Source of the DNA: Bacillota bacterium
GTDB taxonomy: Bacteria; Bacillota; Negativicutes; Sporomusales; CTSoil-080
Direction of reading: 5' to 3'
Assembly: GCA_017889625.1 (NCBI GenBank)
Contig: JAGGAD010000018.1
Coordinates: forward strand, 1-40,610
DNA length: 40,610 bases
This document shows positions 8,594 through 16,590 of this stretch, in pieces (within the stretch, counting starts at the first letter, position 1; each line of letters starts with the position of its first letter). The notes beneath the pieces were generated by a model. That model saw nothing but the letters and a program-made list of their open reading frames with translations, did no database searches and was not told the origin of the DNA. The position numbers and the translations under genes are program-made.

Positions 8594-10819
8594 ATGACCG
8601 AACAACACCCTGACTTTCAAGCAGAACAAGCTCATTTAAAAATGACGCTTAGCGAAATGGAACAAATTATGGCTGAGTTGAACGCAGATATTGATGATCG
8701 GCTCATCAGAGCCCAAAAGTCGCTGTCGCAGAAAGACCAAGTCAGTGCCTATATTCATACCATGTTGCGCAGTGATAATGCCAAAAGGATTGACGATATT
8801 AGCCTGGCCAAGTCCAGTCCCTATTTTGGTCGAGTGGACTTTCGCGAAGATGAAGCTCCTGATTTTGATAGTTTCTATATCGGCCGGTACAAAATCGCCA
8901 AACTATCGATCCAGGAAACTAAGGATATTCTTGTTTTTGACTGGCGCGATCCAGTTTCGACTATTTTCTATGAAGGCTATGGCGGTCGAGCCAGTTATGA
9001 TGTTCTGGGCCGCTACCACTATCAAGGTGATGTCCGACTTAAACGTCAGTACAAAATTGAAGACGGTATTCTTAAAATGATTGTTGATAATTATATCATG
9101 GAGCAGATTTTATCGCGCCAAAAAGAAGCCCTGTTAGCTGATCCCATGCTTATCGACCGACTGCAACAAGGCGCAACTGATAAGCTTAAAGATATTGTAA
9201 CGTCGATCCAAGCCGAACAGAATAAGATCATCCGCGAACCGCTAAACCAGGTTACAGTCATTCAAGGAGTGGCGGGTTCGGGTAAAACTACCATCGGTCT
9301 TCACCGCTTGTCCTATCTCTTATATAATGAAAAGCTCAATGCGCAAAAGCTCATCGTTATTGCGCCGAATCGTATTTTTCTAGATTATATTTCTGAGCTT
9401 TTACCAGAGATCGACGCCGCTAATGTTCCGCAAATGGTGTGGGATGATTTGGTTTCACAGATTACGCAAACAAAATACACCATTGCGATTAACTGTCTAC
9501 TAGAGCTTATTTTGTCCGGCGGTAGCAAAGAGCACATCCGGTTATTAGAGGACACCGCCCAACTTAAGGGATCGTTTGATTTTACCAAAGTACTTGATGC
9601 TTATCTAGAACAGAAAATTCAAAAGTTTTGTATGAAGTTAGCCGATATTAGTTTATTTGATGGTCAACTAAAAATCAGCACCGCCGAACAGCTGGATAAA
9701 GTGATGGAGGATATTAAAGTCCCCTATAATGAACGGATTCGTGCGCTAATCCACTACATCACGTTCCGCGTAAATAATTACATTGATATTGCCGAAGCCC
9801 GCAAAGGTAAAAAAGGGTCCCATGAACCACTGACTGAATGCCGCGAAGAAGCTACGAATTTTCTCGACAGCTATTTTAAGCGCTGGAAAAGTATCACCCC
9901 ACTCACGGCTTATCATGAAATATTTTCGAGTAAGGCGTACTTTAAAGCGGTTAAGGATAAGAGATATGACTTTGATGCTATCCGCGCTCATTCGCTGAGC
10001 ATTTTGGATGCCGGCGAAGTTGAACGTGAAGATCTTGCGCCGCTGGCTTATCTAGCTTATTTAATTGATGGCTGGCGGCATGTTGAAAAGTTTGACCATA
10101 TTGTCATTGATGAGGCCCAAGATTTAAACGCCCTGGAGTTTGCTATTTTGAAGCGGTTATCTACTAATGGATCGTTTACCATTATGGGAGACTTATCACA
10201 AGGTATCCATTCTTACCGCAGTATCAGTAGTTGGAATATATTATTAAAAGAAATATTTGCCGACTCACGGACAGCTTATCGTGAGATTACCTACAGTTAT
10301 CGTTCGGCTAAGGAAATTATTGATGTCTCTAACCGAGTCATGCCCCAAGGGCATACCCGAGCTACCGGAGTGTACGAGATCGGTCATAAACCAACGACAG
10401 AAAAAATCCTTTCGCCCGAACATGGCATAAATCGTATTATAGAAAGACTGCAAGTCTTTTTGGCGCAAGGCACAAAATCCATCGGTATTATTACCAAGCA
10501 GGAAAAGGATGCGGTGGCGTTACATGCCACGCTTCAAACTGACGCCAAAATTCATGGTCTTAATCAGCCGATCCATCTTGTATCCGGTGAAATAGCCTCA
10601 TATCAAGGCGGGATTTCAGTATTGCCGATTTTACTAGCTAAAGGCTTGGAGTTTGACGCCGTAATTGTCTGGAATGCTTCAGAAAGCGAATTTACCGCTG
10701 ATCCATTTAATGCCCGGCTATTATACGTTGCCTTGTCCCGGGCCATGCATAGTCTACATATTATGTATCAAGGAAATTTGACCCCATTATTAAGAAAAAA
10801 ACCTCGTAAGTCGAACTAA
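8594..10819 (+). CDS. helD: HelD, UvrD-like ATPase that recycles RNA polymerase
   Basis: A 741-residue superfamily-1 helicase-like ATPase. Walker A GVAGSGKTT lies at 225-233, the DEAQD Walker B box at 506-510, motif III follows (IMGDLSQGIHSYR), and the C-terminal motif VI (YVALSRAMHSLHIMY) closes the protein. The long charged coiled N-terminus (about 1-100) and overall length match Bacillus HelD, which inserts arms into stalled RNA polymerase to free it from nucleic acid. The ATG at 8594 has AGGAGG 6 bases upstream; the open frame reaches 147 bases further up but that part is low-complexity AT sequence. It is monocistronic and divergent from the MFS operon. Confidence 0.9.
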   Translation: MTEQHPDFQAEQAHLKMTLSEMEQIMAELNADIDDRLIRAQKSLSQKDQVSAYIHTMLRSDNAKRIDDISLAKSSPYFGRVDFREDEAPDFDSFYIGRYKIAKLSIQETKDILVFDWRDPVSTIFYEGYGGRASYDVLGRYHYQGDVRLKRQYKIEDGILKMIVDNYIMEQILSRQKEALLADPMLIDRLQQGATDKLKDIVTSIQAEQNKIIREPLNQVTVIQGVAGSGKTTIGLHRLSYLLYNEKLNAQKLIVIAPNRIFLDYISELLPEIDAANVPQMVWDDLVSQITQTKYTIAINCLLELILSGGSKEHIRLLEDTAQLKGSFDFTKVLDAYLEQKIQKFCMKLADISLFDGQLKISTAEQLDKVMEDIKVPYNERIRALIHYITFRVNNYIDIAEARKGKKGSHEPLTECREEATNFLDSYFKRWKSITPLTAYHEIFSSKAYFKAVKDKRYDFDAIRAHSLSILDAGEVEREDLAPLAYLAYLIDGWRHVEKFDHIVIDEAQDLNALEFAILKRLSTNGSFTIMGDLSQGIHSYRSISSWNILLKEIFADSRTAYREITYSYRSAKEIIDVSNRVMPQGHTRATGVYEIGHKPTTEKILSPEHGINRIIERLQVFLAQGTKSIGIITKQEKDAVALHATLQTDAKIHGLNQPIHLVSGEIASYQGGISVLPILLAKGLEFDAVIVWNASESEFTADPFNARLLYVALSRAMHSLHIMYQGNLTPLLRKKPRKSN

Positions 10820-10974
10820 TTAGTATAATCGCTGTAAAGCAAGTACTATTCTGGTAAAATATAGTCAACAACAGAATAATCTTTAACAACGTATTTCCAA
10901 CGGTGCAAAAGGTGGTGACTTGACCAATTAGGGCCTTATATAAGCAGAAACCGGCGTTATTATACACTTTTGTT

Positions 10975-13900
10975 TTGCTTCTTTTATTATTAATTTATTT
11001 TGCAGCTAGAATTTATCAACCCGCCGCCACAAATATCCCCAAAGCCCAGCAAGGAGTCATGGACCTTCGCGGCTGGGATTTTGATAAAGATGGCCTTGTC
11101 GCCCTAAATGGCGAGTGGGATTTTTATTGGAATCAGTTATTGGCTTATCCGGATTTTCATAATGGTAGTAGCATCTTGCCAATCTATGAGACAGTGCCAA
11201 ATAATTGGAATTCATACATTATAGACGAGAACCACCTTCCAGGTTTTGGCTATGCAACCTATCGCCTTAAAATAAAAATAACGGATGTCGCCAGCATAAA
11301 GGGGCTTAAAATTACAGCACCGTCCGGGGCTTATACCCTGATTGTCGATAATACGGTACTATGTTCCAACGGAGTAGTAAGTACCAATGAGCAAACTTTT
11401 TCCCCCGGGTTTGAGTCCAAGGTTGCTGCCTTTAATACGGCTACCGACGAGTTTGAAATTATTATCCAGACAAGCAACTTTGCCTACGCTCGCGGTGGTC
11501 TATGCTATTCGTTGTTTCTCGGAACTGATAAGCAGATTACAGCCCTGCATGAAAAGGAACGCCAGCGATATTTTCTACTGCTCGGGGCTCTGTTCATTAT
11601 GATCATCTATCAGCTTTCGATTTTTCTGCTGCAAAAACGGTACAACTATAAAGCAGAACTGTACTTTGTATTTATTATGATACTGTTTGCACTGCGTGTT
11701 CTCTTTTGTGGCGAGTATCTTATCTGCGAATTTCTTCCTCCCTTAAGCCTCAATTGGATGGGTTTCTTCGAATATACAACCACACTCTGGGCTTTACCGG
11801 CTTTAGCATTATTTATGCAAGAACTTTATCCAAAAGAATGTTCCCGGCGCTTTTTAAATGGCATCATCATAGTAGCTTTATTTTTTACTATGATTAATGC
11901 ACTAACGCCGCTTTACTTTTATTCTTCTTTACTTTTATTAGTGCAATGCCTATCTGTTGCTGCCGCCTTATATTATGTTTACGCTGCAGGGTTGGCCCTG
12001 ATCCGCAGGCGCTCTGGCGCCGCGTTATTATTCGGCATTATTATCTTTGCCATCTGTGCTTTCGCCGAAGAAAGCTTATATCATTGGAGCATTATCCAAA
12101 CCCAATACGGAAATGTATTTCCTTACGTTAGTTTCGTGTTTATTTTTGCCCAGTCTTTCATTTTAGCCCATCGGTCCGCCCAAGCTTTTGCCGAAGTAAA
12201 TACACTGTCACAAAAGCTTATTTCATTAGATAAATTAAAAGATGATTTTATGGCTAATACATCACACGAACTAAGAACACCCCTCCATGGAATGATAACA
12301 ATTACCGAATCGGTGTTGGCAAGCGCCGCAGAAATTTTGCCTCAACACCATAAAGACAATCTGGCTCTGGTTGTATCCAGTGGTCGACGCTTAGCCAACT
12401 TGGTTAACGATATTTTGGATTATGAAAAGTTAAAACATGGCGATATTAACCTAAAAACAAATAGTCTTGATATCCAGCAGGTTATTCCGGCAATCTTAGA
12501 GGTAAGCCGCTATTTATCATTTTCTAAGCCGCTTGCCATCGTCAGCCAAATCCCAGATAACCTCCCCCCGATTGAAGCGGACGAAAACCGGTTTATCCAG
12601 ATTGTTTATAATTTGCTTGGCAATGCTATCCGTTTTACCGAACAGGGTATGATCACTATTTCTGCCATCCAAAACAAAAACATGGTGGAAATAAGTGTGA
12701 CCGATACCGGGATCGGAATACCCCCGGATAAGCTTGACGATATTTTCAAATCGTTCGAGCAGCTTGATGCAGCCTTATCCTCCCCCTACGGCGGAACTGG
12801 TTTAGGCCTGAGCGTTACCAAATATTTAGTAGAAATCCAAGGCGGCCAAATTTGGCTAACTTCGTCACCGGGGCAGGGTTCGACTTTCACCTTTTCTCTG
12901 CCGGCAAGCACAGCGCTTGCAGATACAAAAAAATTTACTAATGGTAAAGAAACGATCGCTTACAACGCACCACTCCGTTCGAATTTTAAAACCCCGACAT
13001 ATTTTCCCCAAACCGGCGAATTTACGGTTTTATTGGTGGATGATGATTATGTTAATCTACAAGCACTTAATAATATTATGGTGTCAGAAAATTATTCGGC
13101 CATCGCGGTTGCCAATGGGCAAGAGGCCTTAGATGTCTTATCGCACCAGCGACAAGTTGATCTGGTAATTCTCGATATTATGCTGCCCGGCATGTCTGGC
13201 TATGAGATTTGCCGGAAATTGCGGGAAAATTACTCGTTATTTGAATTACCAGTACTAATGATGACCGCCCAAAACTCAGCAAACAGCATGATAGCCGGGT
13301 TTGCAGCAGGGGCGAATGATTTTTTGGCCAAGCCGTTTGATCCCAGCGAGCTAAAAGCGCGAATGAAAACACTGCTGCAGCTAAAAAAGTCTGTCAACCA
13401 TGCTATCCAAGCTGAAATGGCCTTTTTACTGGCCCAAATAAAGCCGCATTTTCTTTACAACGCTCTGAATACGATCATGTCGTTTTGCTGGACGGATGCG
13501 GAGAAAGCCGGACAATTACTTTTGGCCCTAAGCCAGTATTTACGAGGCAGTTTTAATTTTAATAATATGAACCAATTTATTCCTTTAGAAAACGAACTGG
13601 AATTTGTCGAGTCCTATCTCGCTATTGAAAAAGCACGATTTGAGGAAAAGCTGAATTTCCAATTTGATATTGCCGTTCCTTTGGACTTTATGGTTCCCAC
13701 CCTCGTTATCCAACCTCTTGTTGAAAATGCGATTAAACACGGCATTTTGCCTAAACAAAAAGGCGGAACCGTATTTCTTTCCGTCACCCAACAAGCTTCT
13801 TTTATTTTTATTAAAATTGAAGACAATGGCGTGGGCATGACAGAAGACAAGTTAACCGCAATTTTAGCTGATTCAACTACCAAAAGCGTAGGCCTGATGA

Positions 13901-14013
13901 ATATAAATAAACGTCTTAAGCGTATCTACGGCTACGGTTTCGACATTGTGAGCAAAGTTGACGCCGGAACAATCGTAAGTATAAAGCTTCCTTGCGAAAG
14001 AAAGGAAATATGA
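10975..14013 (+). CDS. 7TMR-DISM hybrid sensor histidine kinase with two kinase cores
   Basis: About 1012 residues. An N-terminal membrane anchor is followed by an extracytoplasmic jelly-roll-like sensor (about 25-185, LNGEWDFYWNQLL), seven membrane helices of the 7TMR-DISM type (about 195-395), HisKA with His431 in SHELRTPLHG, HATPase_c (DTGIGIPPDK, GTGLGLSVTK), a receiver with Asp734 in LVILDIMLPGMSG, then a second LytS-type His_kinase domain with His825 in KPHFLYNALNTI and its own ATPase. The 5' end is uncertain. The TTG at 10975 lacks a ribosome site and sits inside the first hydrophobic helix, while the well-placed TTG at 10920 is in another frame. The gene is followed 4 bases later by its response regulator. 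The ligand is unknown; such sensors often detect carbohydrates or other small molecules. Confidence 0.88.
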   Translation: MLLLLLIYFAARIYQPAATNIPKAQQGVMDLRGWDFDKDGLVALNGEWDFYWNQLLAYPDFHNGSSILPIYETVPNNWNSYIIDENHLPGFGYATYRLKIKITDVASIKGLKITAPSGAYTLIVDNTVLCSNGVVSTNEQTFSPGFESKVAAFNTATDEFEIIIQTSNFAYARGGLCYSLFLGTDKQITALHEKERQRYFLLLGALFIMIIYQLSIFLLQKRYNYKAELYFVFIMILFALRVLFCGEYLICEFLPPLSLNWMGFFEYTTTLWALPALALFMQELYPKECSRRFLNGIIIVALFFTMINALTPLYFYSSLLLLVQCLSVAAALYYVYAAGLALIRRRSGAALLFGIIIFAICAFAEESLYHWSIIQTQYGNVFPYVSFVFIFAQSFILAHRSAQAFAEVNTLSQKLISLDKLKDDFMANTSHELRTPLHGMITITESVLASAAEILPQHHKDNLALVVSSGRRLANLVNDILDYEKLKHGDINLKTNSLDIQQVIPAILEVSRYLSFSKPLAIVSQIPDNLPPIEADENRFIQIVYNLLGNAIRFTEQGMITISAIQNKNMVEISVTDTGIGIPPDKLDDIFKSFEQLDAALSSPYGGTGLGLSVTKYLVEIQGGQIWLTSSPGQGSTFTFSLPASTALADTKKFTNGKETIAYNAPLRSNFKTPTYFPQTGEFTVLLVDDDYVNLQALNNIMVSENYSAIAVANGQEALDVLSHQRQVDLVILDIMLPGMSGYEICRKLRENYSLFELPVLMMTAQNSANSMIAGFAAGANDFLAKPFDPSELKARMKTLLQLKKSVNHAIQAEMAFLLAQIKPHFLYNALNTIMSFCWTDAEKAGQLLLALSQYLRGSFNFNNMNQFIPLENELEFVESYLAIEKARFEEKLNFQFDIAVPLDFMVPTLVIQPLVENAIKHGILPKQKGGTVFLSVTQQASFIFIKIEDNGVGMTEDKLTAILADSTTKSVGLMNINKRLKRIYGYGFDIVSKVDAGTIVSIKLPCERKEI

Positions 14014-14017
14014 ACCC

Positions 14018-15214
14018 ATGCTTAAAACCATTCTAGTGGACGACGAACGTCCTGCCTTGATCGCATTAGAACGTTTACTCCAACAATCTCCTTTTATTGA
14101 TATAGTCGGTTCCTTCACCGAGGTTGCGCCGGCTCTCAAACTGGTCGAAACTGACAATATTCAGCTGATCTTTTTGGATATTGACATGCCCAAACATAAC
14201 GGCATTACTGTAGCTAAAAAAATTCTGGCCACAAACGCTGACATCAATATTGTTTTTGTCACCGCCTATAATAATTTTGCCGTTGATGCTTTCGAAGTAA
14301 ATGCTACCGATTATATTCTGAAACCAGTTTCTAAAAAACGTCTGGACAAGACTTTGGAACGAATTGCCCAACAGCATCTCCTGCCAGACAGCTTAGCGCT
14401 ACGGCAAAAACAAGCTGAGTTTTTTAATCAAATCTTGGCCAGAGAAATTACCGTTCAGGATGATATAGTTACGCAAGCTAAATTATTGGGCATTGATGTT
14501 ACACATTCTTTTTCGTTCTTTTACCTTTTAATTGCCTACGGCAACGACCAGCTACATCAGGATACTCCTGATGCCCTTGATTCCGCAATTCAAGGGTTCC
14601 TAGATGAATTCCTGGTTGAGCCTAAATTATTGGCCTGGCAACTTTCTCAAGGAATCGGGATTATCGACTATTCCCAGCTTGCTTCCACAGACGAAAAATC
14701 CGAAGAATTAGCCGCGGCGGAGCGACTAAAAGCCAGCGCCGCCAGGTATTTCCCTGATATCCCCATTGCGATTGGCATAGCTACACGTTATTCCCAAATA
14801 GAAAGCTTTCCTGAGCGCCATGCAGAAGCCCGCAATGCTGCAATTATCGGGCTACACACCTCTCCAAATCAAGGCATTTATCACTTTCTCGACAGTGGCT
14901 TTCTCCCTATTTTGGATCAATATGTTGATATTCAGCATGTCGAAAAACTGATCGATAGTACCATCGGCAAAATTCTCGATTATGACCAAGCAAACGGTAC
15001 CGAACTGTTCCGTACTATGGAAGCGATTATCTTATACGATAATCTACGGGATGTATCCCATACGCTGTTTATCCATTATAAAACCGTACTATTCCGTAAG
15101 CAAAATATCGAAAAAATCCTGGGAATAACCCTGAACTCTTTTTCCGGACGAACTATGCTGGGTGTTGCCCTGACGCTTTTTTATTTACGCAACGCGGCAC
15201 CGATAAAAAAATAA
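14018..15214 (+). CDS. response regulator with CdaR/PucR-type output
   Basis: A 398-residue protein. Residues 1-120 are a receiver domain with acidic residues 8-9, the phospho-acceptor Asp54 in IFLDIDMPKHNG, a Thr in VFVTAYN and Lys in YILKPVSK, closest to LytT-type receivers. Residues about 150-290 resemble the CdaR GGDEF-like middle domain. The C-terminus (YDNLRDVSHTLFIHYKTVLF, then FRKQNIEKILGI) is a PucR-type helix-turn-helix. The expected LytTR domain is absent. ATG 14018 follows GAAAGGAAA and starts 4 bases after the kinase stop, so the two form a two-component pair. The receiver presumably takes phosphate from the LytS-like core of the kinase. Its targets are unknown. Confidence 0.85.
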   Translation: MLKTILVDDERPALIALERLLQQSPFIDIVGSFTEVAPALKLVETDNIQLIFLDIDMPKHNGITVAKKILATNADINIVFVTAYNNFAVDAFEVNATDYILKPVSKKRLDKTLERIAQQHLLPDSLALRQKQAEFFNQILAREITVQDDIVTQAKLLGIDVTHSFSFFYLLIAYGNDQLHQDTPDALDSAIQGFLDEFLVEPKLLAWQLSQGIGIIDYSQLASTDEKSEELAAAERLKASAARYFPDIPIAIGIATRYSQIESFPERHAEARNAAIIGLHTSPNQGIYHFLDSGFLPILDQYVDIQHVEKLIDSTIGKILDYDQANGTELFRTMEAIILYDNLRDVSHTLFIHYKTVLFRKQNIEKILGITLNSFSGRTMLGVALTLFYLRNAAPIKK

Positions 15215-15220
15215 ATGATA

Positions 15221-15256
15221 TTAAATTAATTTATAATATATATATAATTAATTTAA
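15221..15256. repeat. AT-rich perfect inverted repeat
   Basis: TTAAATTAATT (15221-15231) and its exact inverse (15246-15256) flank 14 bases of alternating A and T, directly after the response regulator stop and before the terminator. Confidence 0.6.
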
Positions 15257-15265
15257 TTTTTCTTA

Positions 15266-15301
15266 AAAAAGAGGCTGCCAATTCAGTGGCAGCCTCTTTT
15301 T
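15266..15301. terminator. bidirectional terminator between response regulator and TetR genes
   Basis: A perfect 15-bp stem (15266-15280 with 15287-15301) with loop ATTCAG, GC-rich centre and A/T tails on both sides. It serves the two convergent genes. Confidence 0.95.
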
Positions 15302-15316
15302 GTTACTTGCTGACTA

Positions 15317-15877
15317 TTATTTAAATGCCGTAATTTGGATTTTCACAATTTTATTGATTTCTTCTTCGAGACTATAACTCCCTCCATGGGCACACCAATC
15401 GAAGATAAGACCTCTTACCACAATGAAGAAATAACGTCTAATTTCTTCTGCCGGCATATTAACTGATATTTCTCCCTTTATTTGACCTTCTCTTATAATA
15501 TTTTCTAAAATTACTTCCATTTGCCGTTTTTTCGCAAACACCGAATTATTGGTGCTGTAGATCGACCGAATATTTTCTATCCCGACAGAGGTAGTATGTA
15601 ATGCATAGTGATGAAAAAATTGAATAATTTTTTCAAGCGGAGAAGGTTCGGCAATTAATCTTTCTGCAACATATTCTTCAAAATATTTATCCATTGTCTT
15701 GTACGCTTCTTGAAGAATCTCGGCCTTAGACTTGAAGTAGTGATAAAAGGTTCCCACCGAAATACTGGCGGCGTTAATTATTCCCTCGACGGTCATACCC
15801 TCGTAGCCCTGTTGCTGCATCAGTTCAAGCGCGACACGGATGATTTTCTCCTTGGTTGCCAACGTCTTTGATTTCAT
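15317..15877 (-). CDS. TetR/AcrR-family repressor
   Basis: About 186 residues from ATG 15877, which has AGGAGG 10 bases upstream; the open frame extends 11 codons further without a ribosome site. The N-terminal helix-turn-helix reads GYEGMTVEGIINAASISVG then TFYHYFKSK, the classic TetR signature. The C-terminal 130 residues are the helical ligand-binding and dimerisation part. It is divergent, across 713 bases, from the MFS gene at 16591. That region contains three TTCTAGAA palindromes, which are the best candidates for its operators. The likely role is ligand-relieved repression of itself and the MFS/cyclase locus. Confidence 0.88.
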   Translation of the reverse strand: MKSKTLATKEKIIRVALELMQQQGYEGMTVEGIINAASISVGTFYHYFKSKAEILQEAYKTMDKYFEEYVAERLIAEPSPLEKIIQFFHHYALHTTSVGIENIRSIYSTNNSVFAKKRQMEVILENIIREGQIKGEISVNMPAEEIRRYFFIVVRGLIFDWCAHGGSYSLEEEINKIVKIQITAFK

Positions 15878-15998
15878 CCAATTGACTCCTCCTACCATCC
15901 TCTTCTGCAACTATGAAGCTAGTTAAAGATTAATAACTATCGGGAAATGTTTCACATACTAACCATATAGAGTTCCGCCAGGCAAAAAATCTGACACG

Positions 15999-16006
15999 TT
16001 CTAGAA
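15999..16006. promoter_or_regulatory. TTCTAGAA palindrome, candidate TetR operator
   Basis: The 8-bp perfect palindrome lies 122 bases upstream of the tetR start, in its likely promoter region. The same word appears twice more before the divergent MFS gene. Confidence 0.4.
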
Positions 16007-16016
16007 AAACATAAAA

Positions 16017-16052
16017 TGCACTCATGCCGGATTCTAATATCCGGCGAGTGCA
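16017..16052 (-). terminator. terminator of the 36-residue small ORF
   Basis: TGCACTC pairs with GAGTGCA, and GCCGGAT with ATCCGGC (a 2-base bulge between them), around a 6-base loop. On the minus strand it is followed by a T-rich stretch and lies 27 bases after the small ORF's stop. Confidence 0.65.
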
Positions 16053-16079
16053 CCAAATTGTGTTCGTAATAATTTTAAT

Positions 16080-16190
16080 CTAGCAAGATGTAGTAACGGT
16101 TTTCACGTCAATCGCATGAGCACCCATAAAACTTCCCAAAACAAGACCGAAATCGCAAAATGAAACAGTAAGTTTCTGCGATTTACTCAC
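16080..16190 (-). CDS. possible 36-residue small protein
   Basis: A GTG at 16190 opens 36 codons starting MSKSQKLTVSFCDFG and ending DVKTVTTSC, with a short hydrophobic centre and a C-terminal cysteine. A terminator hairpin follows at a natural distance, which is the main support. The ribosome site is poor (CTGAG directly before GTG), so translation could instead start at the internal ATG. It lies between the tetR and MFS genes. I recognise no family. It might be a small regulatory or membrane peptide, or the transcript might be a non-coding RNA. Confidence 0.35.
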   Translation of the reverse strand: MSKSQKLTVSFCDFGLVLGSFMGAHAIDVKTVTTSC

Positions 16191-16418
16191 CTCAGGTACA
16201 CGCTAACTAAAAATCAAATCCCCTACAACAAAAGCACCACAGCCCTTAGAGATTAGCAAGTTCGCAAGACCGATAGTAAACCAATTTATCATGACTTTAC
16301 TAAATGGCACATTTATTGCAACGACTATATGACAAAAACTATTTCATGGTATTTGCTCATCCTGAATGCTGCGTTTTCACTATAACTTTATTATGTATTA
16401 ACTGCATCAAATGGAGCC

Positions 16419-16440
16419 GATTCTAGAATCTCTTCTAGAA
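16419..16440. promoter_or_regulatory. tandem TTCTAGAA palindromes, candidate operators of the MFS gene
   Basis: GATTCTAGAATC (16419-16430, a perfect 12-bp palindrome) and TTCTAGAA (16433-16440) have centres 12 bp apart, about 150 bases before the MFS start. The rest of the 400-base stretch 16191-16590 shows no other gene I can support. Confidence 0.5.
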
Positions 16441-16590
16441 CAAATTATAAATTAGTTCCTAATTTCTGTCAATATCCTTTTTTTTACAAACACAGCCATT
16501 AATCAACCTTCTAACCGGATGGAGGTGAGGGTAAAGCAGCTTGGTTAAAAGCCTAACTGACCCTGACTATAATAAGAGGAGGAATGGAGC

